DNA of 64,000 nt from Melastoma dodecandrum. Taxonomy: Eukaryota > Streptophyta > Magnoliopsida > Myrtales > Melastomataceae. The notes under the pieces are model-generated. The model searched no databases. It saw only the letters and a list, made by a program, of their open reading frames with translations, and was not told where the DNA came from. Positions 36,661 to 45,790 of this stretch are shown here, one piece after another; position 1 is the first letter of the stretch, and each line of letters starts with the position of its first letter. A program made the translations under genes and the position numbers. The stretch is taken from contig JARUPY010000397.1 in NCBI GenBank assembly GCA_029817715.1, forward strand, positions 2,480,001 to 2,544,000. Direction: 5' to 3'.

Positions 36661-39303
36661 CTATGGGAAGAACCAGACCTTGATGAATAGTGCCAGAGCT
36701 ATTTGCAGTAAGAATGCAGCGGCAACAACGATGAAAAGATCATTCTGCTCCACGTATGATCTGAGGTTGGAGGCGACGAAGCAAGCCGACGCTGCACCGA
36801 TAACAACTATTATGATCCACCGAAGAACTTCAAGTGGGATCAACAGGAAACACTGCAAAACAGCAATGTCACGAAACCAAAAAAAAAATAAAGGTCATCA
36901 GAAGGCGACTTCAAATTTTAGTACTGTGATATTAAAGGACCTTAGCTATTTGGATTGCTCTTCATACAAACTTCTTAGGCTTAACAGCTATTTAGGACTG
37001 ATTTCTATGCATTGAAAACAGCTCATAGGACATGAACCAAACAAGAAGGTGACACATTTTACTCTTGGGGAAAAATATGGACGCTAGGGGAATACTTACA
37101 GAAACTGGGATGAAGATGAGCAACGAATATCCCCACAAGCACCAAAACTGGATGAGGCTCGCATTGGATCCCATATACTTGAGCATGAAGTAAAATCCCA
37201 ATGGCACCACAATGGCATAACCATAAATTGACCATAAGGCAGTAGTTATGTACCCAACATCGAAACTCCAGGATGTACTCGAGTCGGTTCTTTTATCCAT
37301 GAGAAAGGTGGCACAATTTCCAAGAGCAGCCAGGACAAACACCAAGGTTGTTGTGATCCAAATGGGGCCATAGCTGACAAATGCAGGTTTTTCCTTTAAT
37401 CAACAGATGATGAAGCAGAATTTTGCAACAGCTCATTTAGGACTAAACTTAACAATCATGACTCGAGCAATGTAAAGATGCAGCATGTCAAAAGAGCAAT
37501 TATTTGAGATGAAAATTCCACCCATCCATGATAAATGATCCGCATAAAGTACAAAAATTAGAAAATCAGAAAAGGTTTGCATCTCAAGATTATGTTTTCG
37601 ATAAGATAGCTTCTATATTGACAGTGTAAACTATAAAACGTAAATTGTAGGAAGTTAACATCCTAAAACTCTTGACTTGATGTTGATTCTAACAGAAGAT
37701 CTCATCCATCACAATTATCTCTGGTAATATTCCTCACCAGGTCTATGGATTTGTCTATTAATCTACATCACAGTTTCCACCAGGAAATTTAAATCCTACA
37801 AAGGTTCTTAGGAGAAAAGGCAGACAAAGAGGCTACATTTGGAAGAAAAAACACAACAGAAGGCATGCCACAGCTCACTTAGAAATTCTACATTAGTTGA
37901 TCGGTAAAGTTATGGAACGACGGAAACTAACAAAAGAAGGGAAAGGTGAAAAGTCCATAAAGAACTAACAGATCTGGGTTTGCCTCGATTTTTCTGGAAA
38001 AGTCTCCACTTAATGGGGAAAAAGAGCTGAGTAATCTATTAAAGACAATATCTGTGTCCACATCGAAATATTGTGTGTAAGATTGTATATTGAAGACTCC
38101 TCTCCAGTTGCCTGTTGGTTGTTGCTCAAATGTTTCTGCATAAACAGATAAATAGACCCAGTCAATGGCAAACAACCAGACAATACAAGCAATAAGTGAA
38201 AATGATAGCCCATTATGCTCTTCATTGAGCGGCCATGTTAAAAAAATATAACTAGACCAAGGGCTAAGCATATTCTGAGGGCTGTAAGAGTAAATATCAA
38301 ACGAAAAGCTTTTAACTTAGAAAAGAATAGAGAGATGCAAGACTAAATATATTTTCTTAAAGTGTCCTTTGTGTTCCGAGGAGAGAAGAGTTCACATGTT
38401 CATACCCGTCGGACCTGAAACAGATTGATACCCTCTCCCCCTTTCGCCGCCATTAGCTGGTGGAAACGTTTGCATATTTGCTTCTGGAGCTGTTTAAAAT
38501 CACACAAGTAAAGTAATTCATGTTACAATCATGGACAAAACTATAATTACGGAGTTACTTTGTAAGCCAGCACCGAATACCCTCATAGCTTGTGGAGCTT
38601 TTCCCTTCATCTACAACGGCCTAACATTAGGAAAGGATATCATCATAAACATGCGTCAAAGCGTAAGCCATGCAAATCGAAAGGAGGACAGAAGGGAGAA
38701 AACATATCCCAGGACAATTAGGCTATATTTCCACAGTTACTAAATAAGGTTATTCCAAGATTCCAATCTCATAAACATGCACAAATCAAGCCTTCAACCT
38801 CCTAATCAGGCAGAAAATGGAGAGGTTTCCGGCGCATAACAATTGATCAAAGTAAAGCCGAGGATTAAAATGGACGACAGGGAACATAATCCACATCTTC
38901 CGTCATTATTACGGGAACTAACCTTTCCATCTCCACAATTCCAGATAAGGAATCGACTATATAATGCCGGCCAAAAGGACACGGTGGAAATCGAAACTGA
39001 GTGAGGAGAAATTCATCAATCATTCGACTCAACAAAAAAGCAACAGGGATCAACAATCTCCTCCAAAATCCAAATCGAACAATCGGGCTACTAACTCTCC
39101 TCTCCGCAGCCGTTCCACCAGGCACGCAAAAAAATCAAGCAAAGGAAGAGGAGAAGGCACATGGCGGATCATCCTACAACCGATTCCACAGGAACGAGAA
39201 GGCCGGACATGGATAACGTCAGCGGAACTCGTCGAGAAAGCGACCGTACCGGAACTGAGCCGAGCAGGTAACTGGTGGGGAGCTTCGTGTACGACTCGGC
39301 CAT
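36661..39303 (-). CDS. YIPF1-type Yip1-domain Golgi membrane protein, 6 exons, 273 aa
   Basis: Yip1-domain proteins bind Rab GTPases and sit in ER/Golgi membranes. Exons in transcript order: 39250-39303, 38879-38930, 38406-38489, 37970-38135, 37100-37373, 36661-36852; total 822 nt. N-terminus MAESYTKLPTSYLLGSVP, then a cytosolic stretch with SYTQYFDVDTD (the conserved Yip1 entry motif) and IEANPDLYGPIWI. About five hydrophobic segments follow, in the order VFVLAALGNCA, IYGYAIVVPLGFYF, CLWGYSLLIFIPVS, VLRWIIIVVIGAASA and the terminal FLLQIALALFIKVWFFP. The length equals plant homologues. Exon 2 is the weak point: it was placed by frame only and uses a poor donor (GTCGTC), so about 17 residues near position 19-35 may differ. 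Confidence 0.85.
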
Positions 39304-40228
39304 CCCGTGCTCAACAATCGAGGTCGCCGCAGTGGGGATTTCGAAGGACTTCGGGAGTGGAAGAGGAGATGGAGAAGAGAAACCCAAAGTGCGATCTCCC
39401 TTTCCCTCTAGAAGAACTTCCTTCGGAAGCAACAACGAAAAGGGCCGAGAAGAGCTACTAAGAAACGAAAAGATGAAATGACAAAAATAGCCTCATCCGG
39501 GCCGGCCGTGGGCACGGTCAAGCCACACATGTGCGAGCATTATTTGTCCGACCCCGAACCCATCAACACCAATTCCATATCGAATCATTTCGACCCATTC
39601 ACCCAAAAGACAAACAAATAGTGGAACCGGTGAATAGGTGTAGAATGGATGCGAATGGATGAATCTGCTAAGAAGCACGGTTGTAGTTCTTTTTAACAGC
39701 AACCCACAATTACAAATGTTCAAATACCCTCCTCCTCCTCCTCCTATGTACATTCGATAAGCTCGGTTTCGGCAAATTCTTTAATAAGTGGTCTCTCGTT
39801 CATCGCCTGCGGAACAATTGAGGGGGAAAGTCCCTTCACCAAACAACATAATGTGGGTGGTAAATACAAATAAGTTACTTGGAATCAAGGGATTAACATT
39901 GTTTTTACTTATCTAGTGGGAGTCTGACAGCACAGCAAGGAACTCATTAGTGAGATCTATCCTAGTCACTCGGCATCACCTGCTGTGCCTGCACATAGTT
40001 GCGAAATTCATGACATCAGAACGTATACATTTTGTGACATGCTTACCGGTGAACTCGTGCGAATGCGCCAAAAGAAGCAAGCAGGGGATAACAGTTCAGT
40101 TACGTCTTTCCTACCTCGACTTGTCGCATAGCCCTTTTGAAACCAATATAAGCTTCACCATAATGCTCAAAGATTACAAGAAAATACCCATTAGCTTGCC
40201 ATCATAATCTTGTGTCTAATCATTGATT
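39304..40228. other. YIPF promoter and spacer
   Basis: 39304-39500 is G/C-richer and probably leader/promoter of the YIPF gene. The remainder is the 3' flank of the 713-aa gene. No further gene seen. Confidence 0.45.
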
Positions 40229-42370
40229 CTAAAATCCAATGTAGGCAACGATATGCCAGATGCCTATCGATTCATAACACGCAGAAGGTGTCGTGCTCTG
40301 AAGAGAAAATGGTAACTGACAATCACAACAATCAGTCCACACTAACCACAGAAAGGACATCCAACATGGCATAGTGATACGAAAAAACTTGCTAACCTCA
40401 TAAGCAAGGCGAGAAACGGTTAGACCAATAATGATCCCGGATTCCCGAGTAACATAATTGGCATTGTCACCATCAAAAGCAACTCCTTTCTTTACCCAAA
40501 TCATGTCTCTCTCCATACGAGAGGCCACAGCCCTAATTTCCCTTTCTGAATTCCCTCTCATCCGGCGACGACGATTTTCAGCCAGAGGGGACCATCTTTT
40601 ATTTCGACGACCTTGTCTGCTGGTAGAACCAATCGAGAAACCCATCAATTTATGCACGACTTCACCTTCATCACTACAAAACACCACTTTTTCACTTGAA
40701 ATGTCATTTTTCTGCCTATACCCAAGCTTTCCTTCAGTTCTGCTGCTCATGTCTGCAGGCTCTACTTCCTTGCTGACCGCCTCCTTATCCATGGAAAAAT
40801 CCTCCTGGATCTCAATATCCTCCCTAATAGCTACCCTTTCCCTACAGGAAAATCCGTTCTTTCTTCGACCAGAGATAACTGTATGGCAATTTCCACTACC
40901 ATTTACTCCCAAATGTGTTCCCTCCAATGCCACGCTCTCCTTACTGCCGGGCAATGTCACAGCCTCAAGTGGCATGTCATGTCCATCTGCTGGCTTATCC
41001 ACCTGCACTTCTTTCTCTCTTCTTTGGGCGGCTCGATGTTTCTTCTTCTTGCCTCCTTTCCGCTTGTAATTATTACTTCGCATCGGATCCTCCCTGCTCC
41101 TCACCTCATTTCCCCTAAACTCCTCCCTCACAGCTTCAGCAGGGGCGTCATGCCCATCTTCTGCCAGGTTATCCACCCAGTCTTCCTCCTCCTTTCCCTT
41201 TAACAGCCCCAGTTTATTCCTCCCATTATCACACCTTCTCCATCCACAACCACCACCACTTTTTCTCTCATACTCCTCGCTCTTCATCTCTTTTGCACCA
41301 TTCTCCTCAACAACAACACCAGAGAAACAAACAGATTCAACGGGTTCTTTCTCGGGAGGGGATTCCAGGCCGCATACAGGTACAGGATTTGGTATCTTAT
41401 CGTCCAAGATGACCTTGAAGTCCAAACTACTAGGACCACGTTGTCCCAGAGGCACAATCCCTGCAACCGACGCAACCTTGTCCCTAAGGCTTCTGCCGTA
41501 GCCACCACTGTGGCCACCCTCATTCCCCCTGAAGTGATAACGTCCCCAATTTCCTCCTCGCCGAACCTCCTCTGCCCTAACCACCCCCGGCTCCTCCTTA
41601 TTCTTCCCACAACTTTTCTTCCCAGAGTTACACCCTTTTTCAGGAAACACCTCACTCTTCACCTCTTTTCCACCACTTTCCTCCGCTACAACGCTAAAGA
41701 AACAAACAGATTCTACACTACCCCCGTCATCCTTAGGAACAATCCTCGCTTTCGGAGCTCCATAGAGGACCTCACTCTCTGACCTTTTTGGATTAGGTCG
41801 ATCCGAAGCCTTAATCTCTGCGGTCGGTGAGACCAGCTCCTTCCGGTTACCGCCGCCGCCGCAGCCATCCCCACCGCCAGCCTTATTTCCACCAGACGGA
41901 CGCAACCCGTTACCCTGAGCACCATCCTCCTTCGCCCTAACTAGACCCGAACTTGACCTCTCGAAACCTCTCTGACCTCGTTCACTACTTATTGGCCGAC
42001 GAAGTTCCCCTCTCTTCACCTCTTGTCCAACACCGTCCCCAGCAACGGCCCTCACGGAACAAGAAGACTTCCCAACCTCTCTCCCCACATAGCGCCATTC
42101 CTGAGGAAAACCCTCTGGAACACCAGCAGCCAGCAGCCCCTTCCTACCGCGGCCCTCGTCACCATCGCCGCCTTTGTTCTGAGACCAGTAATAGGACCTC
42201 CGCCGATCAGCAATTTCACGGGACCCATTCTCCTCCCTCGTCTTCCCCAACCGTTCATCATGCTTCCTCTCCCGATCATCGGCCTCGGCTGGCTGACCCT
42301 CTCGCTGGCGCTGGAGCCAGCGCTCCCGGAGTTGCTGTAAACTGACGTAGTTCTCCGGCAGGGCGGCCAT
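40229..42370 (-). CDS. Uncharacterised highly charged plant protein, 713 aa
   Basis: A single long open frame. I chose the ATG at 42370 (MAALPENYVSLQQLRERW) because the tryptophan/leucine-rich start looks like a conserved N-terminus; an upstream in-frame ATG at 42526 would add 52 low-complexity residues. The body is rich in Gly, Arg, Glu, Lys and Ser, predicted disordered. A compact conserved-looking block lies near the end: RRNKRWSPLAENRRRRMRG followed by ERDMIWVKKGVAF and a short hydrophobic GIIIGLTVSRLAYE. After LAYE there is a good donor (40396) and an acceptor before 40297, so a 99-bp intron is likely; it is frame-neutral, so both forms end at 40229. I do not recognise the family. Arg/Gly content would suit a nuclear or RNA-associated role, but that is a guess. 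Confidence 0.7.
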   Translation of the reverse strand: MAALPENYVSLQQLRERWLQRQREGQPAEADDRERKHDERLGKTREENGSREIADRRRSYYWSQNKGGDGDEGRGRKGLLAAGVPEGFPQEWRYVGREVGKSSCSVRAVAGDGVGQEVKRGELRRPISSERGQRGFERSSSGLVRAKEDGAQGNGLRPSGGNKAGGGDGCGGGGNRKELVSPTAEIKASDRPNPKRSESEVLYGAPKARIVPKDDGGSVESVCFFSVVAEESGGKEVKSEVFPEKGCNSGKKSCGKNKEEPGVVRAEEVRRGGNWGRYHFRGNEGGHSGGYGRSLRDKVASVAGIVPLGQRGPSSLDFKVILDDKIPNPVPVCGLESPPEKEPVESVCFSGVVVEENGAKEMKSEEYERKSGGGCGWRRCDNGRNKLGLLKGKEEEDWVDNLAEDGHDAPAEAVREEFRGNEVRSREDPMRSNNYKRKGGKKKKHRAAQRREKEVQVDKPADGHDMPLEAVTLPGSKESVALEGTHLGVNGSGNCHTVISGRRKNGFSCRERVAIREDIEIQEDFSMDKEAVSKEVEPADMSSRTEGKLGYRQKNDISSEKVVFCSDEGEVVHKLMGFSIGSTSRQGRRNKRWSPLAENRRRRMRGNSEREIRAVASRMERDMIWVKKGVAFDGDNANYVTRESGIIIGLTVSRLAYEVSKFFRITMPCWMSFLWLVWTDCCDCQLPFSLQSTTPSACYESIGIWHIVAYIGF

Positions 42371-43435
42371 GGAAAGGGAGAGCGCGCGGGGGGGGGGGGC
42401 AACCAACAGGATTTTGTCTGCATGTGATTCAGGTTGAGGTTTTGTTCGCATCGATCTGGGCCGAGTTGCGTGGTTTTTGGGTATTGGTGGGTGGGCCCCC
42501 CTGCCCCGAATGAAAATATCCTCCAAAAGCCCCCCTGGACCTGGAATCTACGAAATACCTATCTATTAAATATAGTAGTTTTTTTCATTTATTTTTTTGT
42601 AAATTTTATTATTATTATTATTTTGTCCGGATGTCTGAGAAGGGGGGGGGGGGGGGCACAGATCCCAACCGCATGCAAATAAAACATCCAATAACACAGC
42701 AGCACGTTTCAAGTTTATAGTGAGGGGTGGGGGGGGGGCACTCTTATCTTCATTTGAATAAAAGTGAGAAACCGCAGACCCACCAACAGCTCCACCAACC
42801 ATCCGTACGTGGCGATCTAAGCGTAGCAGCACCGAGTTGACACAGCTTGATATTGATTGGGGAGGGGAGGGCACGCTTCACAACACCCCCCAGAAACATC
42901 CCATCTAACCCCCCACCCCGCCCTCTCTTTTGTTTTCTCTCGTCTGCTCTGCCCCCACCCAATACCCAATGGGAGATTAGGGGGGCGGGGTGTCCTTCCC
43001 TTGCTTCTTCTTTTTCTTTAATCATTTTTTTTCTTTATTTTGCATGTGAAAGGGTGCCAGCAGATGACTTCACCGACTCACCCCCACCCACAGACAGAAA
43101 TATGAAAGAAAGAGGCAAGGAATGTTCAGACACATGTGGGGGGTCTCGGGGCATTGGCTGCTGTCTTTTGTTGCATGGCTTCATTCTGCATATCCCCCCC
43201 CCTCCACCAGTTCGACGACTATCTCTCTCTCAGTGCCTGATCAGGGGGAGTCATGGGGAAGAAGATTGCACTCCTTGGACTTTTAAGAAAAAGAAAGAAA
43301 CCTGATGTTTACAGAGGGGAAAATAGGATGCGATCTGAACATCCTCCTTCCTATGTCTATGACCCTTTTCTTTCTTTACATTGGTCACAGATTTTTTCTG
43401 CAAACCTTCTTAAAGGAAGAACACCCGCTACTTCC
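42371..43435. other. Spacer with poly-G tracts between the 713-aa and DUF7950 genes
   Basis: Promoter/leader of the 713-aa gene and the probable 3' UTR of the DUF7950 gene. It carries G runs at 42388-42399 (12), 42642-42656 (15) and 42729-42738 (10). The first lies only 18 bp upstream of the 713-aa start, as a C run on that gene's sense strand. No further gene. Confidence 0.5.
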
Positions 43436-44479
43436 CTAGTTTCCTCTATAATTTTCACCAAGTGGGTTTTCTTCCTCCGCATGAAACCTCCAGTAGAAGA
43501 CGTAGTCCTTGGACTCGCACCGCAGCCTCTTCACGTCGCAAACGGCCTTCACCGACCTCTCCCCCCATTCGATCCTCACCCAGCAACGGAAACATGCCCC
43601 CGGCTTCTTTCCCGCGAGCCCAGTGGAGTTCTCGTCGCAGGACCTCAGAATCACGTCCCCGCTTATCCTCGTACTCTTGGGGTTCTGCCCTGCCACCACC
43701 GAATCTAACCACGGGCACTCCGGCTGGCCCACCATCTCCTTGTAGGCCGAGTTTGCGAGACGCACCCGGCCGTTGGAGTCCGATATCACTGCCGGCAGTT
43801 TCTCCGACTCTACCTCTTCTTCAACCTCCTCTGCCTTCCTCGTAGAAAGCTGCGGGTCCTTGACGACGGCATACTCGTTCATGCAACCGACAACGATGCT
43901 CGACCCGACTGGCCTGACGGGACGGGGTGAGATCACCGAGGCAGAGCCGTTGCTGTTGCTGCTCCCTTCACGTGGGGCCTGCAGCTGCTGCAGGAGATCC
44001 TTCTCTTCCGGGACCTCCACTGCTGCTGCCGTGACAAAGTCCTCCTCCTGGTAATTCAGACAGCCCGGCGGGGAACAACCGGTTTCCAATCCGGGGAGAA
44101 GCGGGAGTGTCACCAAGCCCCGGACGCTGGTCCCCGCAGGGACTGCCCCAGGGGCCCCGTGATTCGAACCAAAGACGTGGGGGCGAGGAGTCGGCACGGA
44201 CGGGGGAGCCGCATGCGCCGAGGGGGCAGCCGAACGGTGCCGCTTAGAGGAGGAAGAGGAGAGAGAAGAAGCCGCAGAGGCTCCACGGCCGCGCTTCCTG
44301 GTACGGGCGGGGCGGGTATGGAACTGAGGCAAGAGGGTCCTAAGGTAAGGAGAGGGGGGGATCTTGTCGGGGGAGGTGCAGCCGGGGGGAAGAGGATCGG
44401 GCTTGGGGGCGATGGGGCGATAGCGAGAGAGGATCTCGGCGGTGCGGGAGTAGGAAGGAGGAGGGAGTGCCTTGATCAT
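43436..44479 (-). CDS. DUF7950 domain protein, intronless, 347 aa
   Basis: Plant-specific protein of unknown function. The first 210 residues are low complexity (Pro/Ser/Arg, with KRHRS- and TRKRGRG-type basic patches that could serve nuclear import). The C-terminal third is the conserved DUF7950 domain: PAVISDSNGRVRLANSAYKE at about 231-250, then GQPECPWLD, RISGDVILR, CWVRIEWG and finally ESKDYVFYWRFH near the end. SDSNGRVRLANSAYKEMVG has the look of a PAS-like fold, as noted for this family by resemblance only. Start MIKALPPPSYSRTAEIL is typical. Three CACGTG boxes lie 105-265 bp upstream, so abscisic-acid or light control is plausible. Confidence 0.85.
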   Translation of the reverse strand: MIKALPPPSYSRTAEILSRYRPIAPKPDPLPPGCTSPDKIPPSPYLRTLLPQFHTRPARTRKRGRGASAASSLSSSSSKRHRSAAPSAHAAPPSVPTPRPHVFGSNHGAPGAVPAGTSVRGLVTLPLLPGLETGCSPPGCLNYQEEDFVTAAAVEVPEEKDLLQQLQAPREGSSNSNGSASVISPRPVRPVGSSIVVGCMNEYAVVKDPQLSTRKAEEVEEEVESEKLPAVISDSNGRVRLANSAYKEMVGQPECPWLDSVVAGQNPKSTRISGDVILRSCDENSTGLAGKKPGACFRCWVRIEWGERSVKAVCDVKRLRCESKDYVFYWRFHAEEENPLGENYRGN

Positions 44480-44584
44480 GGTTTGGGGGGCTGAGGGGAG
44501 TACGAGGAAGTGGTCGGAGGGAAGGTTGGTGGTGGGGGGGAGGGGTGGCGGTTTTTATGAGGAAGGAAGCAAAATGAGGTTCGA

Positions 44585-44743
44585 CACGTGGCATGTGAAG
44601 TGGGTGCGTGGTGGAGTGGAAATGGACACGTGGGATTTGCTCGACACTCTTCACTTATTGTCGTCTCTTAATTTAATATTCTCTCAGGAACTTCTCTGTC
44701 TTTGTTCTAAGATCGGAGTTATCGAATCAAATCCGTCCACGTG
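44585..44743. promoter_or_regulatory. Three G-boxes in the DUF7950 promoter
   Basis: CACGTG occurs at 44585-44590 (as ACACGTGGC, an ABRE), 44627-44632 and 44738-44743, all within 270 bp upstream of the DUF7950 ATG. Multiple ABRE/G-box copies are the usual requirement for ABA response through bZIP factors. The regulatory role is inferred. Confidence 0.5.
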
Positions 44744-44767
44744 TAGTTCCCCCCCCCCTCTCCCCCT

Positions 44768-44793
44768 TAATATATATATATATATATATATAT
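44768..44793. repeat. (TA)n microsatellite
   Basis: About thirteen TA units directly after a C-rich run, in the spacer between the DUF7950 and GPN2 genes. Confidence 0.9.
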
Positions 44794-45790
44794 AGCTAAA
44801 ATAGGTAGGTATAATGACTTATTCCTGAGATTTTGTAAGTAAGAGTAATAATTGAAGCACATGTCGACCGTTTCAAAATAATAGGCAAAGGAAAGCTCAG
44901 CCTTTTATGACATCACACAACGTGAGGACGGACAGTAACGCTCTATTTGATTCCGTTTGGGATTTGAGGTAATTCAGTTTACGTTAGAAAACTTACGTCA
45001 TTTATAGCTTTTTTAAAAAATATATATTAATGTTTTGAAAGAAACGAAAATGACTTTTTATATTTTGTTAATTTTGAAAAGGCGCAGATGACGTGATTTT
45101 TCCAACGAGAAAGTGAATTCCTTCGAATGTCACGGCTCATCAAACAGAGCGTAAATGCACAAGAGACAAAATCCTTAGCAAACTAAAGCAAAACAAACGC
45201 ATGTAGCGACAACAACTGATCACAGCTAACTGATCCTTCGAATTCCATCGGTTTGTAGGGTGTTGTTCCAAGATGGTCCCCGATCTGCATTCTTCCAACT
45301 TCAGTCTGTGGCTAGCTAGATCCCTCCCACTCTCATCTGGTCAGAGTCCCAGTTGTTCCCTGGCAGGTTGGACATTCTCGGCCAGAGAACTTCATGACAG
45401 ACTTTGAGAAAGTTCGATTAGGACGGGAGAGAAGTCTCAGGTTAGTTTGGTGGTCTTCCAACCATTGATTTCTCATGGGCATTCGGAAATCTTGGATGAA
45501 TAAGTAGCTTTTTGGTCACTCGAATCAGATGATAAGTGAACGTGAGAGAAATAAAATATAAAGAATTGAAGTAAGGGGATGCAAAACTGTTATGGCACGG
45601 TCACATAATTGTCGATACTTAAGGAAGGGAAATAAATCAGTTTTTTTATTTAACTTTAGGTTGCTACGTGTCTAATCCCTACGGAAGGTGGGGGCGCCTC
45701 GAAAACCCTAATCCCTAACCCCCGTCGGCCATCGGAGGAAGAAACCCTAATCGAATCTCGAGGTAGAGGAGAGGGGAGGAAGGAAGGGAG
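44794..45790. other. Spacer between the divergent DUF7950 and GPN2 genes
   Basis: A/T-rich, no gene. The last 120 bp carry AAACCCTAATC-type motifs (telo-box-like AAACCCTA at 45704 and 45744), frequent in promoters of plant ribosome and translation genes, just before the GPN2 start. Confidence 0.5.

Noticed and set aside
40458..42345. Several plus-strand open frames of 67-203 codons
   Set aside because: They are antisense to the 713-aa gene, whose frame is continuous and better supported.
42371..42526. Upstream ATG adding 52 residues to the 713-aa protein
   Set aside because: The extra part is low complexity and crosses the poly-G tract; the inner start begins at a conserved-looking N-terminus.
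43462..44494. Open frames antisense or out of frame to the DUF7950 gene
   Set aside because: GC-rich sequence keeps several frames open; only the minus frame carries the conserved DUF7950 motifs.
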